Part shown: positions 8,030-16,859 of the stretch, in pieces
Position numbering within the stretch: position 1 is the first letter of the stretch
Layout of the letters: each line of letters begins with the position of its first letter
NCBI GenBank assembly: GCA_910585965.1
Contig: CAJUHH010000024.1
Location: 1-42,276, forward strand
Source: an uncultured Lachnospiraceae bacterium
GTDB lineage: Bacteria; Bacillota; Clostridia; Lachnospirales; Lachnospiraceae
Reading direction: 5' to 3'
DNA length: 42,276 bases
The notes under the pieces: generated by a model
Told to the model about the DNA's origin: nothing
The model's database searches: none
What the model saw: only the letters and a program-made list of their open reading frames with translations
Translations under genes and position numbers: made by a program

Positions 8030-9529
8030 ATGGGACAGGATGTTCTGCTGCAAATGACGGATGTATGCAAAGAATTTCCCGGTGTAAAGGCGCTTGACAA
8101 TGTTTCCCTGACGGTGAAAAAGGGAACGGTTCATGCCTTGATGGGAGAAAACGGCGCAGGGAAGTCCACATTGATGAAATGTCTGTTCGGAATGTACAGT
8201 ATGGACAGCGGGAAGATTCTTCTGGATGGCAAAGAGGTTAGCTTTAAGAATTCCAAGGAAGCGTTGGAAAACGGCGTTGCCATGGTGCATCAGGAATTGA
8301 ATCAGGCGCTGAAAAGGAACGTCATGGATAATATATGGCTGGGGCGTTATCCGAAAATGGGCGGCCTGATGGTAAACGAGAAGAAAATGTATGAAGATAC
8401 CGTAGCGGTATTTCAGGAGTTAGGAATAGAAATCGATCCGAGAAGGGTAATGAGTACGATGCCTGTTTCGCAAAGGCAGATGGTGGAGATTGCCAAAGCA
8501 GTTTCCTATAATTCCAAGGTAATCGTGTTCGACGAGCCTACTTCTTCTCTGACGGAGCAGGAAGTAGAGCATTTATTTAAGATTATTAATATGCTGCGTG
8601 ACAGAGGATGCGGCATAATTTACATATCACATAAAATGGCGGAGATTCTCCGCATTTCCGATGAAGTTACCGTTATGCGCGACGGCACATGGGTGGCGAC
8701 GGAACCGGCGAGCGATCTGACAACGGAGAAGATTATTAAGCTGATGGTAGGGCGAGAGCTGACCAACCAGTTCCCTCCCAAGACAAACAAGCCGGGAGAG
8801 GTAGCTTTGGAGGTAGAGAACCTGACGGCACAGTATTCCCTCCTAAAGGATGTGTCCTTTAAGGTGAGAAAAGGAGAGGTGGTAGGCCTGGCAGGGCTGG
8901 ACGGCAGCGGGCGTACGGAAACGCTGGAGAATATTTTCGGCGTGGCCACGAGGAAAGGCGGAACGATCAAACTGGACGGCAAAGTGGTGAGGAACCGCAA
9001 TGCCAGGGAATCGATCAGAAACGGTTTCGCGCTGCTGACGGAAGAACGCCGTGCGACCGGCATTTTCGGCATTTTGAGCATCAGGGAAAATACGGTGATT
9101 TCCAGCTTGAAAAAGCATTTGAGATTGAAATTTGTCCTCAATGATAAATCCATGAGGGAAGATACCCAGTGGTCTATCGATGCGATGCGTACGAAAACGC
9201 CCACGCAGGAAACGAAAATACGATCTTTGTCCGGCGGTAATCAGCAGAAGGTTATTCTGGGCAGATGGCTTTTGACGGAACCGGAAGTGCTTCTTTTGGA
9301 TGAGCCTACAAGAGGTATCGACGTAGGGGCGAAATATGAGATATACCAGCTTATTCTGGATCTGGCGAACAGAGGGAAAGTAGTTATGGTGGTTTCCTCC
9401 GAAATGCCGGAGCTTCTTGGAATATGCGACAGGATACTCGTCATGTCAGGCGGCCGCCTGGCGGGAGAAGTGGACGCAAGTGAAACTACGCAGGAAGCGA
9501 TTATGACTCTTGCGGCTAAATATGTATAA
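8030..9529 (+). CDS. mglA: Sugar ABC transporter ATPase, two ABC domains
   Basis: A 499-aa cytoplasmic ATPase of the MglA/RbsA/XylG family. The first ABC domain has Walker A GENGAGKST and Walker B VIVFDEPTSSL. The second domain has the degenerate GLDGSGRTETL loop, signature LSGGNQQKVILGRW and Walker B LLLDEPTRGID, the usual asymmetry of the family. It powers import through the permease encoded next. GGGAGGG precedes the ATG. The gene is 141 bp after mglB, across a terminator, and 14 bp before mglC. Confidence 0.94.
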   Translation: MGQDVLLQMTDVCKEFPGVKALDNVSLTVKKGTVHALMGENGAGKSTLMKCLFGMYSMDSGKILLDGKEVSFKNSKEALENGVAMVHQELNQALKRNVMDNIWLGRYPKMGGLMVNEKKMYEDTVAVFQELGIEIDPRRVMSTMPVSQRQMVEIAKAVSYNSKVIVFDEPTSSLTEQEVEHLFKIINMLRDRGCGIIYISHKMAEILRISDEVTVMRDGTWVATEPASDLTTEKIIKLMVGRELTNQFPPKTNKPGEVALEVENLTAQYSLLKDVSFKVRKGEVVGLAGLDGSGRTETLENIFGVATRKGGTIKLDGKVVRNRNARESIRNGFALLTEERRATGIFGILSIRENTVISSLKKHLRLKFVLNDKSMREDTQWSIDAMRTKTPTQETKIRSLSGGNQQKVILGRWLLTEPEVLLLDEPTRGIDVGAKYEIYQLILDLANRGKVVMVVSSEMPELLGICDRILVMSGGRLAGEVDASETTQEAIMTLAAKYV

Positions 9530-9543
9530 GGAGGCAATTTCTT

Positions 9544-10614
9544 ATGAGAGCGATTACGAATATAAAGCAGTCCTACGGTCGTTACCAGGCGATGGACAGC
9601 AAAGATAAAAAAACGTTTTGGAAGGAAGGGCTGATCAATAACGCGATTTATTTCCTTCTTCTGATAGTGGTTGTTTATACGACGGTGCAGAACCCGAACT
9701 TTATTAAAGCCCCTTCCATCGTCAATATCATCAGCCTTTCGGCTGCAAACCTGCCGATCGCCTGTGGTATCGCGGGATGTATCGTATTGACGGGTACCGA
9801 CCTTTCCGCAGGGCGCGTGGTTGGTCTGACGGCATGTATTTCCGCATCCCTGCTACAGTCTTTGAGTTATGCTTCAAGGATGTTCCCGGATCTCCCGGTG
9901 CTTCCGATTCCGGTAGTTATCCTTGCAGTTATCGTAGTAGGCGGTATCGTAGGTCTGGTAAATGGTTTCTTCGTAGCGAAGTTCCAGCTTCACCCGTTTA
10001 TTGTTACGCTGGCAACCCAGCTGATCGTATATGGTATCCTGCTGATGTATATTATGATCAACGGCAATAACGGGCAGCCGCTGTCCGGCCTGGATGATTC
10101 TTTTAAAAGCTTTGTAACCGGAAGCTTTATCGGTCTGGGAGGTGTTGCGATTCCTAACTTTGTATGGTACGCATGTATTATTGTAGTGATCATGTGGTTT
10201 ATCTGGAATAAAACGACTTTCGGCAAGAATATGTTTGCGGTAGGCTCTAACCCGGAAGCTGCCAATGTATCCGGCGTTAACGTTATGAAAACAACGATCA
10301 TGGTACATACGCTTGCAGGTATGATGTATGGTATTACCGGTTTCATCGAAGCAGCAAGAACTGCTTCCAACTCAGCCGCTACCGGACTGAACTACGAATG
10401 TGATGCGATTGCAGCCTGCGTTATCGGCGGCGTATCCTTTGTCGGTGGTACTGGTAAGATCAGCGGTATCGTAATGGGCGTTTTCCTGCTGCGTATTATC
10501 TTCGTGGCATTGAACTTCCTGTCCATTAACGCGGCGATGCAGTATGTAATCAAAGGTTTGATCATTCTGGTTGTATGTGCGATCGATATGAGGAAATACT
10601 TGGTTCGTAAATAA
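9544..10614 (+). CDS. mglC: Sugar ABC transporter permease
   Basis: A 356-aa permease of the BPD_transp_2 (MglC/RbsC) family with about eight to ten hydrophobic segments from residue 30 to the end. Family blocks include GCIVLTGTDLSAGRVVGL, FIVTLATQLIVYG and AACVIGGVSFVGGTGKISG. It forms the membrane channel used by the MglA ATPase. AAGGAGGC lies 8 bases before the ATG. It is followed after 16 bp by a single-span membrane protein gene that is not a normal mgl member. Confidence 0.93.
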   Translation: MRAITNIKQSYGRYQAMDSKDKKTFWKEGLINNAIYFLLLIVVVYTTVQNPNFIKAPSIVNIISLSAANLPIACGIAGCIVLTGTDLSAGRVVGLTACISASLLQSLSYASRMFPDLPVLPIPVVILAVIVVGGIVGLVNGFFVAKFQLHPFIVTLATQLIVYGILLMYIMINGNNGQPLSGLDDSFKSFVTGSFIGLGGVAIPNFVWYACIIVVIMWFIWNKTTFGKNMFAVGSNPEAANVSGVNVMKTTIMVHTLAGMMYGITGFIEAARTASNSAATGLNYECDAIAACVIGGVSFVGGTGKISGIVMGVFLLRIIFVALNFLSINAAMQYVIKGLIILVVCAIDMRKYLVRK

Positions 10615-10630
10615 AGAAAGGCGGCAGTGG

Positions 10631-11248
10631 ATGGAAAATCGGCAAGAAATAGAGGAAAGAGACGAAAGTACCCAGGGGGCGGAAAGCGCAAGCGGCCGCC
10701 CCCGCCGTTTTGGAAGGGGGATTTATGATAAGACGGATACTCCGATCCGCCTTTTGGATGGCTTTATTGCGGGTATTATTATCATTATAGTGGTTATGGT
10801 GGCTGTATTCGCCTTGTTTGGCGGCTTTACCGTGTCTTTTGAAACATCTGGGGGGACGGAGATCGCATCCCAGAAACTCAGGTACGGCAATTATGTGGCA
10901 GAGCCGGAAGAGCCGGTACGCCAAGGGTATACATTTGCAGGCTGGTATTATGAAGGCCATGAAAAGGAAACCTGGGATTTTTCCGTCGGTACGGTAGGAG
11001 GGGATCTGGAACTGATTGCCAGATGGGAACCGGCGCAAATAACCGTTAAATTTGATACGGACGGCGGACAGATGCCGGATGGACTGGAATCCATGCAGGT
11101 TACTTACCAGGAAGCCTATGGGGAGCTGCCAGTTCCGCAAAAAGAGGGCTGTCAGTTCGCGGGCTGGACGTACAGCGGAGAAGAAATCACAGCGGAAAGC
11201 GTGGTGACAATGCCGGGAGAACATGTCCTTACGGCTTTATGGGAATAA
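10631..11248 (+). CDS. Membrane protein with two InlB/Flg_new repeats
   Basis: A 205-aa protein with a charged, polar N-terminus, one transmembrane helix (about residues 42-66) and two extracellular repeats of the InlB B-repeat/Flg_new type. The repeats run at about 68-134 and 136-205. Each starts with a VxFxTxGG-like strand, contains a FAGWYY or FAGWTY core and ends in ARWE or ALWE. The gene starts 16 bp after mglC with an AAAGGCGG site and appears to be the last gene of the sugar operon. Such repeats are common in surface proteins. A role in sugar uptake is not known; it may share the operon for expression at the cell surface. Confidence 0.75.
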   Translation: MENRQEIEERDESTQGAESASGRPRRFGRGIYDKTDTPIRLLDGFIAGIIIIIVVMVAVFALFGGFTVSFETSGGTEIASQKLRYGNYVAEPEEPVRQGYTFAGWYYEGHEKETWDFSVGTVGGDLELIARWEPAQITVKFDTDGGQMPDGLESMQVTYQEAYGELPVPQKEGCQFAGWTYSGEEITAESVVTMPGEHVLTALWE

Positions 11249-11280
11249 TGGACAAAAAAACAACGAAAAAGGAGCTTATA

Positions 11281-11326
11281 AATAGTAGAAAAGTCCTATT
11301 GATAATTTTTGCTATAGTGATATAAT
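11281..11326 (+). promoter_or_regulatory. Promoter with upstream AAAGTCCTA element
   Basis: TTGATA (11299-11304) and TATAAT (11321-11326) are 16 bp apart. Directly before the -35 lies AATAGTA-GA-AAAGTCCTA (11281-11298). It matches AATAGTA-CT-AAAGTCCTA at 35662-35679 at 16 of 18 positions, suggesting a shared regulator. Confidence 0.65.
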
Positions 11327-11369
11327 GACAGTTGCTGAATAGAATAAATTATCAGGGAGGGCAATGATT

Positions 11370-11822
11370 ATGAGAAACAAATTAATGAAACGTATCGCTT
11401 TACTTTTGTCTGTAGCGGTAATGAGCGTATCCGTAGTTGCTTGCGGCGGCGGAAAAGGTGATGCGGAGCAGGGCGAGACAACCCTGACGGAAGAAGAGTA
11501 TGAAGCGAAAGCACAGGAGCTTGGCGAAAAGCTGAACAGCGCTATGACGGATGCTTCTTCCATCGATCCTAACGATGTGGATGCAGCGAAAGAGTTTATC
11601 GCAGGCTTGAAAGATCCTTTTATCGAGTTCGGTTCTTTGAAAGCGCCGGAAAAATATGCGGCAGCTCACGAGAAATTCAAATCGGGATGCGATGCAATGG
11701 TAGAATATCTTGATATGATGGTATCAGCAATGGATACTGGCGATATCGACATGGAAAAGATGACTTCTTTGATTACTACGATCCAGAACGACTTCACAGA
11801 AGGAGCTTCTATGCTGGAGTAA
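11370..11822 (+). CDS. Small lipoprotein of unknown function
   Basis: The start at 11370 is preferred over 11364, because AGGGAGG ends 9 bases before it and only 3 before the other. The 150-aa product has a lipoprotein signal ending SVSVVAC with C25, a GGGKGD spacer, then an acidic, mostly helical domain (about residues 40-150) with no catalytic motif that I recognise. It is monocistronic, with its own promoter and a strong terminator. It may bind another envelope protein or small ligand; this is only a guess from its size. Confidence 0.75.
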   Translation: MRNKLMKRIALLLSVAVMSVSVVACGGGKGDAEQGETTLTEEEYEAKAQELGEKLNSAMTDASSIDPNDVDAAKEFIAGLKDPFIEFGSLKAPEKYAAAHEKFKSGCDAMVEYLDMMVSAMDTGDIDMEKMTSLITTIQNDFTEGASMLE

Positions 11823-11860
11823 GCATTCGAAATGCAATACATAATGATATGATGACAGGC

Positions 11861-11898
11861 CGGTACGAAGGGATGAATACTTCTTCGTACCGGTTTTG
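11861..11898 (+). terminator. Terminator after the small lipoprotein gene
   Basis: CCGGTACGAAG (11861-11871) pairs perfectly with CTTCGTACCGG (11884-11894), followed by TTTTG. Confidence 0.85.
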
Positions 11899-12000
11899 TT
11901 TGTGTGCGTGGGCGCGTAAGGAAATTCACCCCGCGCGGCGGGCAGGAAAACTCTTCCCCTGCTCGATTGTCAGTTTAGGATGGCAAGAGAGGACACTCAA

Positions 12001-12912
12001 ATGGATAGAACGGATAGAGTGAATAAGATCAGCTTAAAAGAAGAAGCAGTGCATGGGACAGTGAAATTCCCCTTGGCGGTATACCGCTATGAGGGGGAGG
12101 GGGAATTTACGGTGAAAATTCATTGGCATGAAGAGACGGAGATTATATATTTGAAAAAGGGAAGATTTTGCATGGATATTAATATGCAGAAATACCGGAT
12201 TCATAGCCCGGCGCTTCTTTTTGTAGGGTCAGGGGATATCCATGGGCTTTATGGGGAGAAAGGATGCGAAGAAAGCGCGGTAGTATTTGATATGAAAATG
12301 CTGAGTTTTGAGCATTATGACAGCGTACAGCATCAGATGATCAACCCTTTACTGAAACATACGGTTCAGTTCCCCGGAGCGGTGACGGAAAGAGATGGCA
12401 TGTGGGAAGAGCTTGTGGAGCTATATGGGAAGGTATTGACCGAAGCAGTTAAAGAAACTCCTGAGGCGAGGATGAGGGTAAAGGCCTATTTGCTCCAAAT
12501 ATTTGCATGTCTGTATGAAAATGGAAAATTTGTCCATATGGGCGACCATGCGGATTATGATGGAAAAAGGATCGAGAACGTAAAAAAGGTGCTGGGGTTT
12601 ATTCAGGAGAATTATGGGCAGAGGATTACGAACCAGGATATGGCGGCAGTGCTGCAAATGAACCCCCAATATTTCTGCCGGTATTTTAAAAAAATAATGG
12701 GGAAAACGCCTACGGAATATATCAATGAAGTGCGTGTGGAAAAAGCAGCCGAATATCTATGCCGAACAGACAGGAAAATTATCGATATTGCATTGGAATG
12801 CGGCTACGATAACATTGGCTATTTCATTAAGAGATTCAAGGAAGAAAAGGGCGTGCTGCCTTCTGAATACCGAAGAAGTCAAAATAATGTAATAGATGGT
12901 CAGAATGGATAA
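12001..12912 (+). CDS. AraC family regulator with N-terminal cupin domain
   Basis: The start at 12001 (MDRTDRVNK) is chosen because AGAGAGGA lies 7 bases before it; the upstream ATG at 11980 has no site. The 303-aa protein has a cupin-like sugar-sensing domain (about residues 25-120, with IHWHEETEIIYLKKG) and a C-terminal AraC helix-turn-helix pair (about 195-295, with MNPQYFCRYFKKIMGKTPTEY). It lies 110 bp before an alpha-glucosidase gene on the same strand, so it probably senses an oligosaccharide and controls that gene. TATAAT at 12935-12940 may belong to a promoter for the glucosidase. Confidence 0.87.
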   Translation: MDRTDRVNKISLKEEAVHGTVKFPLAVYRYEGEGEFTVKIHWHEETEIIYLKKGRFCMDINMQKYRIHSPALLFVGSGDIHGLYGEKGCEESAVVFDMKMLSFEHYDSVQHQMINPLLKHTVQFPGAVTERDGMWEELVELYGKVLTEAVKETPEARMRVKAYLLQIFACLYENGKFVHMGDHADYDGKRIENVKKVLGFIQENYGQRITNQDMAAVLQMNPQYFCRYFKKIMGKTPTEYINEVRVEKAAEYLCRTDRKIIDIALECGYDNIGYFIKRFKEEKGVLPSEYRRSQNNVIDGQNG

Positions 12913-13022
12913 AGAAATCAGGCCAAATGGTTCATATAATGTAATCAACTCAAGCGAAAATAATGCGGCATGCGGGAGATGCGCCGTAGGGCGGAAGGAC
13001 AGGGAAAGGACAGGGTGATTAT

Positions 13023-14687
13023 ATGAAGAAGCAGTGGTGGCATGGTAAAGTGGCATATCAGATTTATCCGAAGAGCTTTTGCGACAGCAATGGGGACGGA
13101 ATCGGCGACATCAGAGGGATTATCGGGAAATTGGATTATTTGAAAGAATTAGGCATTGATATTATATGGATATCGCCGATTTATCAATCGCCTTTTGTAG
13201 ACCAGGGATATGATATTTCGGATTATTATAAAATAGACCCGGCTTTCGGCACGATGGAAGATTTTGATGAGCTATTGGAAGAAGCGAAAAAACGGGATAT
13301 GCATATTCTGATGGATCTGGTGATCAATCATTGTTCGGACCGGCATGAATGGTTCCAAAAGGCGCTGGCAGATCCGGAAGGAGAATATGGAAAATATTTT
13401 TACTTTGAAAAAGGAAAAAATGGAAAAGCTCCCAGCAATTACCGTTCTTATTTTGGAGGCAGCGTATGGGAACCCGTCCCTGGAACGGACTTGTATTATC
13501 TTCATTTATTTGCCAAAGAGCAGCCGGATCTGAACTGGGAAAATAAAAAAGTGCGGGAAGAACTGTTCCAGATGATCAACTGGTGGCTGGACAAAGGGCT
13601 GGCAGGATTCCGCATCGATGCGATCATGAATATTAAGAAAACAACAGATTTTCCCGATTATGAACCGGATGGAGAAGACGGATTGGTAAGATGTTCGCGG
13701 ATGATAGAGGAAGCGGAGGGAATCGGTGAGTTTTTCCAGGAATTGAAACAGGAAACTTTTGCCAAACATGATGCTTTTACGGTGGCTGAAGTTTTTAATA
13801 TGAAAGAAGGGGAACTGGACAAATTTGTAGGCGAAGAAGGGTATTTCTCCACGATGTTCGACTTTGCTCCTTTATGCACGACGCTTGGGGAAAACGGGTG
13901 GTATGACGCGCCGGGGTACGAGTTTTTCCGATGGAGGAAAGCTTTGCTGGAATCACAGAAAGAAAGCCAGAAAACAGGATTTTTTGCGAATATTATTGAA
14001 AACCATGATGAACCGAGGGGAGCAAGCACGTATCTGCCTGATTATGCACAGAACAATGACGGCACAAAGATGCTGGCGACCGCGAGTATCCTGCTGCGAG
14101 GCATTCCCTTTTTATACCAGGGGCAGGAGATCGGGATGAAGAACTGCAGAATGGAAAATATGGAAGAATATAATGATATTGATACGAAAAACCAATATCA
14201 AACAGCGCTGGAAGCCGGACTAGAAAAAGAGGAGGCGCTGGAGGTCTGCCTGAAGCACAGCAGGGATAATGCCAGAACGCCTATGCAATGGAGCGCAGAA
14301 AAAAATGCGGGATTTACAGAGGGCAAGCCATGGTTAAAGGTAAATCCTAATTATAAAGAAATTAACGTAGAGGCAGAAGAAAGGGACAGCTCTTCCGTGC
14401 TGTCTTACTATAAGGAGCTGCTGGCGCTGCGGAAGTCGGCAGATTATGGGGAAGTATTTACTTATGGGGATTTCATGCCGGCATATGAAGGCGCGGAAAT
14501 GCTGTTGGCTTATTATAGGCAGGATGAGAAGCGGAAAGTATTGGTTGCCGCTAATTTTGGGAAAGAGGAAGCTGTATTCCCCCTTGAAAAAGAAGGAAAG
14601 GAGCTTTTGAAAAACCGGCAAGACATACTGCTGCGGGAAAAAGAACTGGTTTTGCCAAGCTGCGGCGTTGCGGTAGTGGAGTTGTAG
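13023..14687 (+). CDS. GH13 alpha-glucosidase (MalL/oligo-1,6-glucosidase family)
   Basis: A 554-aa cytoplasmic glycoside hydrolase of family 13 and normal length. The N-terminus WWHGKVAYQIYPKSF and the calcium-site-like DSNGDGIGDIRG are typical. Catalytic residues are D199 in GFRIDAI, E256 in TVAEVF and D329 in ENHDEPR. The residue after the nucleophile is Ala. Related enzymes with Val there prefer alpha-1,6 bonds and those with Ala prefer alpha-1,4, so a maltose-type substrate is more likely; this is inference. There is no signal peptide, so it acts on imported sugars. The AraC gene just upstream is its likely regulator. Confidence 0.9.
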   Translation: MKKQWWHGKVAYQIYPKSFCDSNGDGIGDIRGIIGKLDYLKELGIDIIWISPIYQSPFVDQGYDISDYYKIDPAFGTMEDFDELLEEAKKRDMHILMDLVINHCSDRHEWFQKALADPEGEYGKYFYFEKGKNGKAPSNYRSYFGGSVWEPVPGTDLYYLHLFAKEQPDLNWENKKVREELFQMINWWLDKGLAGFRIDAIMNIKKTTDFPDYEPDGEDGLVRCSRMIEEAEGIGEFFQELKQETFAKHDAFTVAEVFNMKEGELDKFVGEEGYFSTMFDFAPLCTTLGENGWYDAPGYEFFRWRKALLESQKESQKTGFFANIIENHDEPRGASTYLPDYAQNNDGTKMLATASILLRGIPFLYQGQEIGMKNCRMENMEEYNDIDTKNQYQTALEAGLEKEEALEVCLKHSRDNARTPMQWSAEKNAGFTEGKPWLKVNPNYKEINVEAEERDSSSVLSYYKELLALRKSADYGEVFTYGDFMPAYEGAEMLLAYYRQDEKRKVLVAANFGKEEAVFPLEKEGKELLKNRQDILLREKELVLPSCGVAVVEL

Positions 14688-14754
14688 GAGAAGATGTATA
14701 ATAAAGTAGATATCAAGGAAATTCTTTAAGATTGAAAATTCTTTGAAAAAAGTA

Positions 14755-14783
14755 TTGACTTTTCTGAAAATATTGCATAAAAT
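14755..14783 (+). promoter_or_regulatory. Promoter of the T-box/trpB transcript
   Basis: TTGACT (14755-14760) and TAAAAT (14778-14783) at a 17-bp spacing, just before the T-box leader. Confidence 0.7.
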
Positions 14784-14792
14784 TTAGTAAAT

Positions 14793-15078
14793 CGTTGATA
14801 AAGCGTGAGTACATACAGAGGAGATGTCACAGAGAGCTGCGGGCGGTGGAAGCGCGGTACGGATTGCTGTATGGAATGGGCTTTGGAGAGCAAACCGAAA
14901 CGAAAAAGCGGCAGGCCTGGTTTTTTCGAAGTAAGTGCGCCGGAGGGAGGGCTCCGTTAAGAAGCAGATGTGTGTTAGCATATCATGAGTGGATGCAGTC
15001 ATGTATCAAGCAGGGTGGCACCGCAGGAATGAATCATCATATCCTGTCCCGGCAAAAAAGCTGGGACAGGATTTTTTT
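14793..15078 (+). promoter_or_regulatory. Tryptophan T-box leader
   Basis: The leader has an AGAGAGCTGCGGGCGGTGG segment typical of stem I. The specifier loop GGAATGGGC gives codon TGG (Trp) at 14877-14879. The T-box sequence AGGGTGGCACCGC lies at 15012-15024. The terminator has TCCTGTCCC (15042-15050) pairing with GGGACAGGA (15063-15071) and a T-run. Uncharged tRNA-Trp should stop terminator formation and allow transcription of the downstream trpB-type gene. Confidence 0.92.
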
Positions 15079-15165
15079 ATGCACACAGGCATCCAAATGA
15101 AATATGTCAGCAAGCTGACGGATGCCTGGCGCATAAGAGAGCTTGTCAAAGAAAGGAGAAAGGAT

Positions 15166-16548
15166 ATGTCAGAGAAAAAAATACCTTATAAGATTTATTT
15201 GGAAGAGAGCGAAATGCCGAGGCAATGGTATAACGTGAGGGCGGATATGAAGAATAAGCCTGCTCCATTATTGAATCCGGGAACTTTGAAACCGATGACC
15301 TTTGAAGAACTGCAAGGGGTATTCTGCGACGAGCTGGTAAAACAGGAATTAAACGATACGGATGCCTATATCGATATTCCCCAGGAAATACAAGACTTTT
15401 ACAAAATGTACCGTCCTGCGCCTTTAGTTCGCGCATATTGCCTGGAAAAGAAGCTGGGTACGCCGGCGAAAATTTACTATAAATTTGAGGGGAATAATAC
15501 AAGCGGCAGCCATAAGCTGAATTCGGCGATCGCCCAGGCCTATTATGCCAAACAACAGGGGTTGAAAGGCGTAACGACGGAAACGGGGGCAGGGCAGTGG
15601 GGAACCGCTTTGTCCATGGCTTGCGCATATTTTGACCTGGACTGCAAAGTATATATGGTGAAGGTTTCTTACGAGCAGAAGCCTTTCCGAAGAGAAGTGA
15701 TGCGCACTTACGGGGCGGATGTAACGCCTTCTCCGTCGGATACGACAAATGTAGGAAGAAAAATACTCGCTGAGTTCCCGGGAACGGGAGGGAGCCTTGG
15801 CTGTGCGATTTCGGAGGCCGTGGAGGCAGCTACCAGCAGGGAGGGCTACCGTTATGTTCTGGGAAGCGTGTTGTCCCAGGTGCTCCTGCACCAGTCCATT
15901 ATCGGGGAAGAAACAAAAGCGGCGCTAAAGAAATATGACATCCAGCCGGATATCATTATCGGGTGCGCCGGGGGCGGTTCCAACTTGGGCGGCCTGATCT
16001 CTCCTTTTGTGGGTGAAAAGATAAGAGGCGAAGCGGATTATAAGATTATAGCAGTAGAACCCGCGTCCTGCCCGAGCCTGACAAGAGGAAAGTATGTTTA
16101 TGACTTTTGTGATACGGGCAAGGTATGCCCGCTGGCGAAGATGTATACTTTGGGGAGCGGATTTATGCCGGCGCCCAACCATGCGGGCGGTTTGCGCTAC
16201 CACGGAATGAGTTCTGTTGTTTCCCAGCTCTACCATGACGGGTTTCTGGAGGCTGTCAGCGTAGAACAGACGGAGGTATTCAAAGCGGCAGAACAGTTTG
16301 CGAGAGTGGAAGGAATTCTTCCTGCGCCGGAAAGCTCCCATGCAATAAAAGTTGCAATCGATGAGGCGATGAAATGCAAGGAGACGGGAGAAGAAAAAAC
16401 CATTGTTTTCGGGCTTACGGGTACGGGATATTTCGACATGGTTGCTTATGGCAAATTCCATGACGGGCAGATGACGGATTATATTCCAACCGATGAGGAT
16501 CTGCAAAAGGGGTTTGCAGGAATTCCTTCATTTCCAGGAAATGAATAA
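15166..16548 (+). CDS. trpB: TrpB2-type tryptophan synthase beta subunit
   Basis: The start at 15166 (MSEKKIPYKIYLEE) is chosen because AAGGAGAAAGG precedes it; the longer open frame runs back into the T-box. The 460-aa length and N-terminus (EMPRQWYNVRADMKNKPAPL) fit the TrpB2 branch rather than the roughly 400-aa TrpB1. The PLP lysine is K117 in SGSHKLNSA, and GCAGGGSNLGG binds the cofactor phosphate. TrpB makes tryptophan from indole and serine. It stands alone with no trpA next to it, so it may work by indole salvage, which is often proposed for TrpB2. The Trp T-box upstream supports the function. Confidence 0.92.
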   Translation: MSEKKIPYKIYLEESEMPRQWYNVRADMKNKPAPLLNPGTLKPMTFEELQGVFCDELVKQELNDTDAYIDIPQEIQDFYKMYRPAPLVRAYCLEKKLGTPAKIYYKFEGNNTSGSHKLNSAIAQAYYAKQQGLKGVTTETGAGQWGTALSMACAYFDLDCKVYMVKVSYEQKPFRREVMRTYGADVTPSPSDTTNVGRKILAEFPGTGGSLGCAISEAVEAATSREGYRYVLGSVLSQVLLHQSIIGEETKAALKKYDIQPDIIIGCAGGGSNLGGLISPFVGEKIRGEADYKIIAVEPASCPSLTRGKYVYDFCDTGKVCPLAKMYTLGSGFMPAPNHAGGLRYHGMSSVVSQLYHDGFLEAVSVEQTEVFKAAEQFARVEGILPAPESSHAIKVAIDEAMKCKETGEEKTIVFGLTGTGYFDMVAYGKFHDGQMTDYIPTDEDLQKGFAGIPSFPGNE

Positions 16549-16561
16549 AATGTGACAGACA

Positions 16562-16592
16562 GCCGTTTCCGCCAGTTTTTTGGCGGGGCGGC
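16562..16592 (+). other. Hairpin after trpB, possible weak terminator
   Basis: GCCG and CCGCCA pair with TGGCGG and CGGC around a T-rich loop. There is no T-run after the stem, so its role as a terminator is uncertain. Confidence 0.4.
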
Positions 16593-16696
16593 TGCCATTG
16601 CCTGATTCTCGCAGACGGGGAGCCGGGCTGCTGTTTTTGCAAGCAGCATAAAAGGCCGATGGAAAATGAATTTCTGCGAAAATTTTATTTTATAAC

Positions 16697-16725
16697 TTGA
16701 CAACAGGAAAATAAGCATGTAAAAT
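16697..16725 (+). promoter_or_regulatory. Promoter of tRNA-Arg
   Basis: TTGACA (16697-16702) and TAAAAT (16720-16725) with exactly 17 bp between them, 46 bp before the tRNA gene. Confidence 0.8.
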
Positions 16726-16771
16726 AAAACCGTTGCGGGCGATATGGATACAAATGATGCCTGGCAGCGAT

Positions 16772-16845
16772 GTGCGCTTAGCTCAGCTGGATAGAGCGTT
16801 TGGCTACGGACCAAAAGGTCGGGGGTTCGAATCCTCTAGCGCACG
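16772..16845 (+). tRNA. tRNA-Arg (anticodon ACG), integration target
   Basis: The acceptor stem GTGCGCT pairs with AGCGCAC. The anticodon stem TTTGG/CCAAA holds loop CTACGGA with anticodon ACG at 16806-16808, and the T-loop is TTCGAAT. The 3' discriminator is G with no encoded CCA. The last 20 bases, from the T-loop on, belong to the attL core of the integrated element, so the element rebuilds the tRNA 3' end. Confidence 0.96.
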
Positions 16846-16847
16846 TT
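16826..16847 (+). repeat. attL core (tRNA-Arg 3' end)
   Basis: Starts TTCGAATCCTCTAGCGCACG and continues with TT. It is identical to 28533-28554. Sequence before the core differs between the two sites, as expected for a site-specific insertion. Confidence 0.9.
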
Positions 16848-16859
16848 GGGTTTTTGAGA

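Noticed and set aside
14989..15165. Longer trpB reading frame
   Set aside because: It would read through the T-box sequence and its terminator; the start at 15166 has a proper ribosome site.
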